From Venturia oleaginea (taxonomy: Eukaryota > Ascomycota > Dothideomycetes > Venturiales > Venturiaceae), in NCBI GenBank assembly GCA_013176395.1, contig JABMLP010000008.1:1426001-1490000 (forward strand): a DNA stretch of 64,000 bases, read 5' to 3'. Shown in pieces: positions 22,621 through 33,288 of this stretch. The notes under the pieces were generated by a model. It made no database searches. It had not been told where the DNA came from and saw only the letters and a list, made by a program, of their open reading frames with translations. The position numbers were made by a program, and so were the translations under genes. Each line of letters starts with the position of its first letter. Positions within the stretch are counted from its first letter, which is position 1.

Positions 22621-22642
22621 CGCACACGCACACGCACACGCA
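22621..22642. repeat. short CACACG tandem repeat
   Basis: About three and a half copies of CACACG lie in the intergenic region between the divergent Byr4-type and XRCC4-type genes. Probably neutral, though it sits in a shared promoter. Confidence 0.6.
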
Positions 22643-22886
22643 TACTGTGCACACCATCAATCGAGGGTTTCAACTACAACAGAGTCGCGTGCCGTTCATC
22701 GAGCCAGCTGCCGTCCATCGACAGCGGAACCGTCTTCATCCTGACCTCCATCAACACGGTTTCACATTGCCAGGCAAGGTCCGTCTAATATCGCAAAGAG
22801 GAACACCCCGGCCAAAACAACCTCCCGTCTCCGCCACCACACCCTAGGGTGCCAGCCTGCCAGCCTGCCAGGCGGCTGCCAGCAAA

Positions 22887-24331
22887 ATGTCTAGAGAACG
22901 GATCCTGCGTCTGGCCTTCGCTGACGACAATTCTGATTCGTTTGTCTTGCTGCACATCGCAGAGGAGAGCACTTCATCCTCCTTAATCAAGCTCACTGCA
23001 TCAGGCGGCGAAGAGACTTTTCGCATAGCAGGTGAGTTATTTGGACTTCACCCCGCCGATATCATCAATCCTCTCTTCCCTCCACCCGCGTTGTAAGCAG
23101 CAACACTGACGTGGGATCCCTGCCATAGTAAAGCTCGATCAACTATCAAAGTTCCGAGATGGAAAATACAGTGGCACAGCGGATGAATTTGCCGCTGTGC
23201 TACGCACAACACTCCTCTTGGACAGCCAGCATGCTTCTCCGTCTCAGGCTTTGGAAAAGACGGAATTGGTCGCTGAGATAAACAAGCCCACGAAGAGTGA
23301 GATAATAAGCCTCATATGGAGACGGAAAGTCAACGATTGGAATGTGCGTTATCAATCCTCCCTCAGAAAAACTTCCAAAAATAAAGCTTTGACGCGTCGA
23401 ACCCGTCGAGGGTCTCAACTCTGCAATATAACCTTCTGTATTATAGAGTCATACGCATACCAAGCTTATATTACTTGAATGAGTCGCGTGCTGATGGAGG
23501 CACAGCAAAAACTGGGACAGATCGACCTCCCATTGTATACAGGTCGTGAACAGCCTGACGCATTCGAATGGGCCGAAATTGCAGCAAAGAACTTTGGCGA
23601 CTCACGAAAGCATGTGGAGACTCTTGAAGCGCAGCTCGCCATGCAAACGGAAACCATTGACAAGCTCCAGTCACAGCTTGACAGCATTGTCAATGCTAAG
23701 GCTGATCACGAAGGCGTCCTATTACACAAGTTCACAGATCTCATTAACAGCAAGAAGGTCAAAATCCGTGACCAACAGCGTCTGCTCGGCACCGCGAAAA
23801 TAGATCCAGAGGCTGGTAAGTGTTACAAACTACAGCTCTTCAATTTATATTTCCGCGCGCTAACCTGTTGTAGTCGCCCGCATGGCACCCGTCACGTCGA
23901 GGTCTCACAGAGCCACGGAATCACGTTCATCCAAACGCAAGGCCAACGCTCGTGCTGAGCCGTCAGACGACGAGTCCTCGGATGTTTTCGAGGACGTTGT
24001 GGTAGAGGACGAACAAATGGATGACGATGTGATTTCTCAAGACACTGACGAAGACACTGAGGATGAGAAGACCCTGCCATCACCTGTGAGGACTGGCATG
24101 CGAAGGAGAATCGGAGGCAGGGCTCCTGTGGCTGAAAGGGAGAAGACCCAGACACCAGAGCCAGTAACAGCACGTTCGATACGTGGAGCGAGCAAGGCTC
24201 CTGAAAAGGCTGTTGATGAGGATCTTCCACCACCAAAACGGGAATTGCCATTTGCAAAATCGAAGCCGGCAGCTCTCGAACTTAAAACCATCAGAGACGA
24301 GGGCGAAACTGATGACGATGATGAATTATGA
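22887..24331 (+). CDS. xrcc4: XRCC4/Lif1-like DNA-ligase-IV partner
   Basis: Scaffold of non-homologous end joining, expected to bind DNA ligase IV through its coiled coil. The best model has exons 22887-23031, 23129-23343, 23500-23815 and 23874-24331, in phase, giving about 377 residues. The N-terminal head starts RILRLAFADDNSDSFVLLHI. The long helix runs from SRKHVETLEAQLAMQ to VLLHKFTDLINSKKVKIRD, the most XRCC4-like part. The tail is acidic, then basic, with many S/T-P sites and ends DEGETDDDDEL. Intron 2 is unusually long (156 nt). A nearer acceptor would leave an in-frame TGA at 23476, so that junction is the weak point. It is divergent from the Byr4-type gene. Confidence 0.78.
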
Positions 24332-26345
24332 TACTAATCAAGACTATATACCATCCACATCTGGCCCTGGGGACTCGTTGTCCCCATCTTCTTCTCTACA
24401 CAACGTTAGGATCGATTCGTTGGATATCAATAGTTTAAAGTGCGTAATCGTTTTGAATGCGTTGAAAGACCCCGGGATCAGATACTGTTCTCGAGCACGT
24501 GGACTAAACTACTTTGGGCGAATATTTCAGAAGGCATGGAGTTACAATATTAACAAACTATGACGAGTGCCCCGGACGTTGATGGGATACACAACTCGAC
24601 TTCCCAACATCTCCAGGTTTCTACTTGCTCATCCTCAATCCCGCCATCAATCAAGTCCAAATATCATTCCGAATGTGGGATCCCCCGACCGCCTCGCGCC
24701 GCTTCTACATCGATGTCTTACTAGGAGCTTTTTCATCCCCCGGTCTAATGCCAGCATCTGCTCATTAGGGTGCCCAAACTCCCATATGGTGTGTGTGTGT
24801 TGGTGGTTGGTGTAAATGGTGAAGATTTGCTACTGCTGTGCTTGGATAAGGTTGGAAAGCTGCTACGGTTTATGAAAGAGCGAGGAGTCTTGCAAATACT
24901 TCTATATCCTCCCTTGTTGCTCACGAGCACAAAATCACGGGCACAGGGTATCTGTTACCGGTCATGCTCACAGCTGGTGGTAACTTTGCGGTACAACTCT
25001 TGTCACCATCCATCGCTTGCAAGTTTTGCACACGCTCGATTGCTATACTGATTTCAATATCACCAGATTGGTTACCACATTCTCCCTCCCCAGGCTGGAG
25101 AATGACCCTGCACCCTTTCATGTCCGTATTGGCAACTTACCTCTCCATGCTTCCTCACATGATTCAGCTCATGGAGTTGCACCAGCTTCCCATCATGCAG
25201 TGTTCAAATCAAGCAATGCCGGAAATACTCTTACCACCTGTCTTTTGAGAAGATAGTTTTCGTCTACGCAACGTACATTGATAAACTCGGAAAGTTTATC
25301 GAACTCGGTTTTTCGATTTTTAGAATAGACATATGAAAATAAGGTACGTCTGTTAGACTACTTTTGTAGCATTTCTTAATCGAAGACTGGTTGCAAAGGC
25401 CATCTGATATTATCCAGAGTACTGATCGGTTTTCTTTCCGACCCTTCCGCACTCCACAAGGGAACAGGGAGGACTCAGGCCAGATACAGGCTCTCCAGGG
25501 CGTTTTCGAAGATGAGATCCACTTCAGTGATTTCTTCTTCTGACCTTAAAGCCCGGCGTCAACAGCGGGCTTGTTCCGCCTGTCCTCTCCTTTTGGCCCT
25601 CGGAAGCGGTCTGTGGATTTAGTACGCCTGTATGAGCAAACGATAAGCCTTATGGACTCATGGTAAAGTTTTAGGATAAGGGATTGTATTCAGTTCTTGA
25701 TGAAAAACCGCTGTAAAAGTATGCCCATTGTCATTGATTGATAGATCTTCTTCTTCTTCTTCCTTGTTTCTACGAATTATGGCTTACTTCTTATTTTCGT
25801 GGTGTTTTGCAAAGCTAGTACCAATATGCTTATCGAGTGACGTGACGGGTCGGAAGTGGGGATAACAGGTGCGGGAGGTGGGAGGTGGGATGATAGTGGC
25901 CGCTCTATTCAACTCGACATGATGAGAGTGATACGTGAGTATAGCAGATCTCTGCACAGGTAGGAACCGTAGGAGGTGGCTCTTCAGCTGGGTGGTCAAC
26001 TGAAAATCATTTCCTAAATCTACATATCCAATTCACAATCATTGGGTGAGTACTCTCGGATCACTCTCTATGGTAATCTCAGGATGGTGGAGCTACAGGA
26101 CGCATCCAGATTCCAGGTACTCGGTATTTATCGAAATTGTCCTGGTTGTCCCGCAAGGCACAATAGTGGGTATCTCCAGAGGTGATGTCACCTCGTTGAC
26201 ACGGTCATGACCAAGCGTCACTTCAGATTTGGGCTTGAACGCCTGTGTGCGGAATTGGTATGCTAGTAATCGTATAAAGGAGAGTTGAAGTCTTGTATCT
26301 GCAAGCACACGCACACATATCTTCTCTCATCACTATATCAGCGAG
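24332..26345. other. gene-poor stretch with a possible unrecognised exon
   Basis: A frame from 25017 to 25256 (plus) has a protein-like composition (FNITRLVTTFSLPRLEND, then HVRIGNLPLHASSHD) and could be the last exon of an unidentified gene. A 54-codon frame starting MTSAPDVDGIHN at 24559 might be its first. I could not connect them. The rest, including a CTT microsatellite near 25750, shows nothing definite. Confidence 0.25.
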
Positions 26346-27624
26346 ATGATCTTTCCCAATACTCTGGCTTATGCTTGTCTGCTTGTCAAGGCCGTGAACT
26401 GTTATACCGCAAATGTACCACTCGAAACGCGTTCTCTCGATGAAATCTACGAGGCAGCCCAAGGCGAAGACGGCAACCTAGTTGTAGCCTGGGGCGGAGA
26501 TGGTTCGTAGACATTCTGAGAGTTGTCCTCGTTTGCCTTCATGTTAACCTTTGATCAGCCGGAGTTCAAGGAGACGCCGTGAGGGCGTCATGGAAGGCTC
26601 GCTTCCCCAATATCGCCCTAGATCTCTCGGTCGACCTGTCAAAATACCACGATAGCAGAATCGACCGTGCGTGGCTTAACAAGAACGAGACGGTGGATAT
26701 TGCCACTCTCCAAACCCTCCATGATTTCAAGCGCTGGAAGCAGCAAGATCGTCTCATGTACTACAAACCGGCAAACTTTGGCGATCTATACAGCGGAGAG
26801 AAAGATCTAGATGGTGCTTTTCTCCCAATGGGAATGTGTAAGTCTCTCCTATCCACTTCCGAACCCTCACTTCACTCATCCCTCCCACATTCTCAAAGGA
26901 GAACATGATACTTACGCCAAGGAAAAAACTCACAGACACCTTCGGAAACTTCTTCTACGACTCCACAAAACTCTCCCCCTCGGACATACCAAAAACCTAC
27001 ACAGACCTCCTAAACCCCTTCTGGAAATCAAAACTCGTCCTCACATACCCAAACGACGACGACGCAGTCGCCTACCTCTTCAGCCTCATCGTCGAAAAAT
27101 ACGGCTTTGAATGGCTCGACGCTCTGGTCCAGCAAGACGTCCAATGGGTAAGAGGAACAGCAACACCAGCCTACACAATCGTCGACAACAACCTCAACAC
27201 CACCTCCTCCGCCTCCCTCGCCTGCTCCGCCTCTTCCCCCGCCGGAAGAATCCTCTCCTTCACAACAGCCGGCTATTCACCCGGCAACGCCTCCTTCCTA
27301 TTATCCCAAGCCCCGCAAATCCCGGAACAAATCATGGCGTGGGCGCAGACGACGGCAGCGTTTTCGTCTACCAAGAGACCGGAGAGTGCGAGGTTGTGGT
27401 TGAGTTGGATTACGGGGGAGTTTCAGCGGGGGAGTGGTGGTGGTGGTGGATTTTCGCCGCTTAAGTCTGTTGATTTGGGGAGGGTTATGATTAGTAATGG
27501 GACGCAGACGAGTGGGTTTCGGGGGTTTGTGGGGGATAGGAGTTTGGTTGATTGGTGGAAGGTGCAGTTTGAGATGAGTGTTGGGGCTGCGCAAGGGCCT
27601 GGGCCGATGGAGATGTTTCCTTGA
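26346..27624 (+). CDS. secreted periplasmic-binding-protein-like protein (extracellular solute-binding family)
   Basis: A fungal protein resembling bacterial ABC-transporter solute-binding proteins (type-II periplasmic fold), roughly 390 residues. The N-terminus is a likely signal peptide (hydrophobic ILPNTLAYACLL-like stretch followed by polar residues). Exon 1 ends VVAWGGD and joins in phase to AGVQGDAVRASW. Family features are YYKPANFGDLYSGEKD, WKSKLVLTYPNDDDAVAYLF and YGFEWLDALVQQDVQWVRG. The junction at about 26837-26900 is unresolved: the obvious GTAAGT donor and the CAAAG acceptor produce a stop, so either an unusual splice or a frameshift is present. Such genes in fungi are often thought to be bacterial acquisitions (general knowledge). 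Base use flips near 27320. Confidence 0.7.
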
Positions 27625-27841
27625 TGATTTCGTTTTCTGATGGGTTTGTGGGATGGGATGGATGGGGATGAGATGGGTTGGTGTTGGTGATGGGTTAATG
27701 TTAATGATGGGTGTGGGTATTTGCTGTAATAGACTACTTCAAGCTCTTTTTTGTTCTACTTCATTACTCTTATTATACATACTCGATTTTTTAATGTAAT
27801 AGTATCCATATGAACCTGAAGTACTGAAGCGATTCCTCTCA

Positions 27842-28032
27842 TGTGACGGCACGGCATGGCTCCTTTGCCGTCACGTTACTTCGTGGCTCGGGCGTATCGG
27901 CTTAGCCACATTGTGGCTAAGGCGCGATATCTTCGCGCCCTCGTAGTAACTCGCTCTCTACCGTAAATTCTATTATCACACTCAGTTCTTAGAACCCTAG
28001 TTCATTCTATACATCCTATCGCTGCCGTGACA
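27842..28032. repeat. LTR-like relic packed with hairpins
   Basis: The stretch begins TGTGACGGCA and ends TGCCGTGACA, nearly inverted termini of TG...CA form as in LTRs. It contains three back-to-back hairpins: GTGACGGCA/TGCCGTCAC (27843-27874), CTTAGCCAC-ATT-GTGGCTAAG (27901-27921) and GGCGCG/CGCGCC (27921-27939). A GTTAC...GTAAC pair encloses the last two. No coding capacity. It could be a solo LTR or the 5' LTR of a decayed element whose AT-rich interior follows. Confidence 0.4.
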
Positions 28033-28738
28033 TCTAAGAAGTTAAGCCCTCTTTTATCCGTATTCTCTATACAAACCATAACAAGTTATCAACGTCCAGT
28101 TTACTATTCCTTACTACGAATATTTCTTCCCATTGTCCGCTCCTCTTTCTAGTATTACGTACCTTTGTCGAGAATTCTAATAAGAGCTAGTATTAACATT
28201 AATAATATCTCTATCAACTACGATCTTACTAAAATATCCCATTACACGGTCTCGTCCTGGGTCGTGGGGATAGTAGTAGTATAGGAACGATAGTGCTCCA
28301 AAAACATAGCCATAAGGCGAAGGCAAATACCGAAACTGGAGTTATACGCCAAGTATAGAAAGAAGAGAAGAATTATCTTAGTTTGGTTATTAGATAAGAA
28401 TTTATAGCGGAGCTAGAATTAAAAGCTAAGACTTGACGTAAGAGAAGAGAGGAGCTATGTTCTAGTTTGATCATTAGAATCAAATCCAAAGCTGTGATGA
28501 GAAGAGCTTTTGTTATCGTAGCTACGTGAAAGAAGTCGCAGTCATCGAAAGGAAAAAGGTTACTACTAACACCTCCTCGCCTACCAGTGGCGCCCCTCCC
28601 TATCCTCTATTCGTATCCCCTTTTCTTGTACCGTATTATGTATGATAAGCGGCTTCTGTCACCCACTACCCTTGATAAAAAAAAAACACAGTTCCGCGAT
28701 CCGACGTCAGATTTTTCAAAAAGCTGTAGTCAGCAGAG
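28033..28738. other. AT-rich block, probable decayed repeat
   Basis: About 700 bp dense in TA dinucleotides, with no frame longer than about 60 codons, differing sharply from the flanking genes. Such composition is typical of RIP-mutated transposon interiors. No motif of reverse transcriptase or integrase could be read. It ends at the TA flanking the MITE. Confidence 0.4.
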
Positions 28739-28740
28739 TA

Positions 28741-28877
28741 ACAGCGCGTCCCAGGCTAGTAGCAACAACGAATGAAAACAGGATTTATTCGCCAATCAGT
28801 GGCTTCAGATCTTGTCGATCAGCTTACTGACCAATCACTACCAACCTGAAAGTTGAAACTAGCCTGAGGCGCGCTGG
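28741..28877 (-). mobile_element. 137-bp MITE, copy B of the dispersed family
   Basis: The ends read ACAGCGCGTCCCAGGCTAGT (left) and, on the complement of the right, CCAGCGCGCCTCAGGCTAGT. TA flanks both sides (28739-28740 and 28878-28879), as expected for a TA target duplication. The interior matches copy A at 7592-7739 in the opposite orientation. It is better preserved than copy A and defines the family's ends. No coding capacity. Confidence 0.68.
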
Positions 28878-28917
28878 TATCGGCGCGAAGCTACTGCTGG
28901 TCGACCTGGTTTACCTC

Positions 28918-29382
28918 CTACTTATTTATCAGGAACCTGATATATCCAGGATTTCCCCTCAAAGCTCTTCCCAATTCCCAAATGTCCTTGCCAGGTGACC
29001 AAGTTAGGACAGCAAATAAGACAGGAAAGACAAGAAAGACGTAAGACAAGATCTCAAAGTCATTAATCCTATACAACCTGCAGACAAAAACGCCAACCCT
29101 AATCTTACCATTGTTTCGCCATACAGTAATAATCGAGGAATACCCCAACGAAACTTTGTCGGGGTCACCCAATAAATGCATAGTAGTGTATAAAGCATGG
29201 ACCATCCCAGACATGACCAACCAAACCCGCAAGGCCACCTCCACAAACCCAGTATCCAGGCTCGGCAGCAAACTCCGAAGCACCGGCCAAATCTCGCAAG
29301 ACAGACAGTACGATCGTGCTGATATGGTGGTTATAACAGCACTGCTCCTATACCCCTTACCACACCTTCGTATAATACACAT
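28918..29382 (-). other. 154-codon hydrophobic frame of unknown nature
   Basis: An uninterrupted minus frame with two hydrophobic stretches (VALRVWLVMSGMVHALY and VFLVFPVLFAVLTW) that could span a membrane. I recognise no family. It lies downstream of the MARVEL-type gene on the same strand and next to a MITE, so it may be the remnant of a gene or part of a 3' flank. I do not assign function. Confidence 0.2.
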
Positions 29383-29542
29383 TTAGCCACTAGCCAACAA
29401 AAGCGACGACAAGGAAATTCGTAAGCACATGCCGCAAAAGATGCAATCAAGCTTCTTTCTCGTAATCCGTGGACAACTCTACTGTCTCGAAAATCTTGAG
29501 GCCGGAGCTGGAGATGCGTTCTTTTTTGGGATCCGAATGTAT

Positions 29543-30141
29543 TCATGCGCCTTGCGTCATTGGTGGTCTCATCTCCTTTTGTGCTGGGCGACGGCGGCGG
29601 AAAGTGTACATGCCTGCCCAGGCCGTTGATATGGCAAAGAGAAGCCTAGAACTCGCGTTAGTACATGTATCGTTGTGTGAAATGTGGTGGGCCAGTTGCA
29701 TACCAGTTGAGAGCACCGAATGCAACGGATGCTTTGGCGACATTGCAGACGTTTCCGAAGCAAACGCGGCTGCTGAGAAAGAGGGCGAGAGCAATGAAGC
29801 CCGCGAACCAGAAGGTCATGGTACTGGCATCTGCGGCGAGGAGCGCGAAGCGATTGTTCGCAATTGCAGGGAGTTTGTTTAGCGCGGCAAGGCTAAGGTA
29901 GATTGTCGTGACGAGGGAGAAGACACTGGAGAAGAGGAGGAAGTTGATTTCGGTGGGCGACATGTCGCGCCAATAGTTAGCCCACCAGTTGGAGACTGTT
30001 CGTATTGTCAGATCTTATCGTGCCTAAGTCTGCTAGCTGCTGAGAGTAGCGCTGGTTGAACTTACCATAGGCAGTGAGGCCCAGCACAACAACCGTGAAG
30101 ACGGCCTGAGCACCACGAAGAGGAATCATGAAGTTCACCAT
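29543..30141 (-). CDS. MARVEL-type four-helix membrane protein
   Basis: A small integral membrane protein of the membrane-associating (MARVEL/Nce102-like) group. Three exons fit: 30141 to about 30066, about 29998-29703, and the last to 29543. The first starts MVNFMIPLRGAQAVF, the usual opening of this family. Four hydrophobic segments are visible: VFTVVVLGLTAY, NFLLFSSVFSLVTTIYLSLA, TMTFWFAGFIALALFL and a last one around CNVAKASVAFGALNWLLFAIS. The loop before TM2 is WWANYWRDMSP. The C-terminus is short, basic and cytosolic. Related proteins act in plasma-membrane domains such as eisosomes, but function here is only inferred. Introns have clear branch (CTAAC) and acceptor signals. Confidence 0.78.
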
Positions 30142-31617
30142 GTTGACGATGAGAAGTTGTTTGAATGATGAGAGGAATGAAGTGGAAGCAAGGTTGAGGA
30201 AGTGTAGAGATGAAGGTGAGATTATAATAATATGAACTGTTAGGGCAAAACTGGAGATGAGTAAGTAAGAGGTGCCAACGAGCCTAGTCTTAACGACAAG
30301 AGAAAGTGGAGAGAGGGCGACACAAATAAGAGCGTTCTTACGCGTCTAGTACAGCCCCGAGAAGCGACTTCGTCGTGGGTCAGAATATGTTTTACTCGCT
30401 CAAACTGTGCCAGCTTCAAACGTCGTCGCAAGACTTGATCGGCCAGTGTCATTGACGGTTTCGTGAGCCAAGAGGTATCTTCAGGGCTGTATCGTTGCGT
30501 GGAGTGTTTGATAGTGCATGAGGTTGATCATGTTTCATCCTTGCAGCAATATAGAGTCGTTCATCAGAGCAACTTTCGGCTAGCCCGCGGTATTCTATGA
30601 GTGGGTCTGACCAAGCGAGGAATATTATAGGCTGCTATTTGTGTGATGAGAACTTGCTCTGCGGAAGGCCTGGCAGTGGTGATAGTAGATGTTGGTTTGA
30701 CAGTGTTGGATGCAGGGTGAAAATGTTTTTTTGGTGTTTTGGAGTTGGGACGAAAAGAAGCGGAGAGAAACTCGGCACTCCGAATTTCAACACCACTGGA
30801 TTACTCATTCCAATTCCAGAATGAATCCGCCTCGGTGAGCCTTGATCTCAACAAAACCACATCTCCAAGCCCTCCTCTGCCCACTGATCTCCAGACACGA
30901 ATCATGCTCTCACAGCCCTCTTCTCAGCCACGTATCGCAACGTTTCCCATGTTTCTTACCCACGTTTTGCCCTTTGCCAAACCACACTTCCAAGCCGTGA
31001 TTTTCCCTTGCCCACTCATGGAAACCCTGTTACAAGCCTGGGTGAAGCATATCAACCACTCTACTGCTGTGTTTGGAGCGAGAAGTAGGAATTTTCCCTG
31101 GAGTACAAACGCCGCGAATGTCAGATCACGTTCGATTCGAAAGTCAGAAGGGTTTCGTAGGGGTGGCTTGATGCAGCTGCGAACACGGTGAGTGGAAGAT
31201 CATGTCCTTGGTCGAGTCACTAGCTCGGATGAAGCGGAACGGAACACTGCCGTTCGAATCTTCTGTACTTGTGCATAGACTAATGAGCAGATGCAACAGC
31301 TTCACGCGGACACCTAGTTCCGATGCGCTTCTTGCCATATACAGCATCAGTAAGCACTACCAAGGAAAACGACAGGTTGCAGGGATTGCAATCGTCCGCG
31401 GAAGAACCTAAGGCGACTAGGCGGGAGGATATCTATCTACCGGCAGATGGAGGTCCTACCGTCTAGTATCATCAGCGGGGTGGTAGTCCATATAATTGTC
31501 CTAATCAGGAAGTAGAAAACTTTTTAATCTGAAAATAATCCCGACTTCTTCCCGTTCTCTTGATATCTATCCTAGTTCCTATTCCGTAGCACTCTCTACC
31601 CTATTTCCGGCTATTCA
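30142..31617. other. intergenic, no gene seen
   Basis: The part nearest 30142 should hold the promoter of the minus-strand membrane gene. Frames at 30739-31191 (plus) and 31144-31347 (minus) have no family resemblance and look like chance. A G+A-rich stretch lies near 31420. Confidence 0.35.
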
Positions 31618-32816
31618 AGGCACTCTGTTGATAAGGAACAGTTATCTGAATGCTTCGAGCTGGAGACAACCGTTCACAGGATGCTCGAACTGTACCCCAC
31701 TTATTCGGCCTTTCCTTTGAGAAGAACATTCGCCGTCCACGATACCTCCGATGAAGACGGCAGTAACGAGTTCCTAGGCTACTTCTACCTCGATCTTTTC
31801 ACACGAGAACACAAACCAAGTCACGACTATAACAAACAGGTTCATCCCGTACGTAACTCCTTACTAGAACAAACCCAACTAACGCATCCAACAGAGTTTC
31901 ACAAAACCCAACGGCCAAAGACGCCCCGCGGCAACATCCCTCTTCTGCAACTTCAAAAAATCAACAACCACCAAACTGACCCTCCTCCGCCATCCAGAGT
32001 TACTAACACTCTTCCACGAAACGGGCCACGCGATCCACTACCTCGTTTCAAAAAGAAATACTCCCTCTTCCACGGCGGCGAAGTATCCGACGATTTCTGC
32101 GAAGCGCCAAGTCAACTGCTCGAGAACTGGTGCTGGGCACCTAAAATCCTGCGACAAATCTCGAGGCATTACACATACCTCTCCCAATCTCACTTAGAAA
32201 ATTGGATATCTACTTAAAGCACCGTTAATAAAGCCCTCTCGACACAGCAGGAGCAGCAGCGACCAGTGGAAAACCTACCATATCCCATGATTGACGCTTT
32301 GATTCGCTCGAAAAATACCCATGTAGCGTTAGCTACATCCCAAAACCTCCACCTGAGCATCGTACATCAAACACTCTACCAACCATCCTCCCACGCGGGA
32401 AATACAAAATCTAGATATAGCGGTTCTCTACAATAGTCTACGACGCGAACTCATTCCGCTCCAAGCCCATGATCACGACCTAGTCGACGGCTGGGCCCAC
32501 GGATACGCAAGCTGGCCTCATCCAATGGATAGTTATGATTGTGGGTATTATGGGTATTTATAGTACGTTCATCACACACCTCATCTCTTCCACCCCTTCC
32601 CATTTCTTCTTCCTCTAACACCCAAAGTTCCCTCCTCTTTGCCAGACATCTGGATCACCCATCCCCAACCCGATCCCCTAAACGCAACGGAAGGGAAAAG
32701 ATACCGGAATTGTATTCTCGAAAAGGGAGCTAGTAAACCTGAAATGACGATTCTGAGGGAATATCTGGGCCGAGAACCAGATGCGGAGGGCGTTTTATGG
32801 GGTGATGGGTTTTAGT
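31618..32816 (+). pseudogene. truncated M3 oligopeptidase (saccharolysin-like)
   Basis: The C-terminal half of a thimet-oligopeptidase-type zinc metallopeptidase. It begins mid-protein around VDKEQLSECFELETTVHRML, continues with EFLGYFYLDLFTREHK, and an intron (GTACGT...AACAG) joins correctly to SFTKPNGQRRPAATSL. The zinc site LFHETGHAIH is intact. Just after VSK the frame shifts to KYSLFHGGEVSDDF and APSQLLENWCWAP. It then breaks up with several stops, and the family C-terminus EMTILREYLGREPDAEG reappears near 32760. The first roughly 300 residues are absent upstream. Truncation plus frameshifts make this a dead copy. Confidence 0.82.
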
Positions 32817-33288
32817 GAGGGGATGGGGGATGGATGGTTGGATTTGAAAAAAAAAAGGGGGGGGGGAGGGGATGTATCGATTTCCATGGATGTAGATACG
32901 AGATGATGATAGGTGTATTCAGGGTATATTGAAAGAAAGGGTTGGATGGAGACTTAACGAGGACGAATCAAGAATATGAATCATGACTTTACGTGCACAC
33001 CCTCAGCAACAATCATATCATGTGAAAGCCAGAGTTGAATTCGATCTCATAATGACTCGGATTATGAAAGAAAAGTGATAGAATACTCGAAGAAATCACA
33101 TTAGCTGGGCATCACCCTCAGCTCTCAGTCTATATAGCTAGTAGTGGTTGAAAGAATATTATGCTGGAAATCCAAATCTATCAACATCAGATCTTTTTTG
33201 GTAGTCAAAGTGTTCAAATACAATCAAGAATTCAAGCTTGATGTGGTCCATATTTCAGGACGACCACACTTCGTGTCCCTACTTTCGC
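32817..33288. other. intergenic, no gene seen
   Basis: Contains an A-run then G-run near 32848-32868. The remainder is the 3' flank of the carrier gene that ends at 33289. No feature recognised. Confidence 0.4.
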
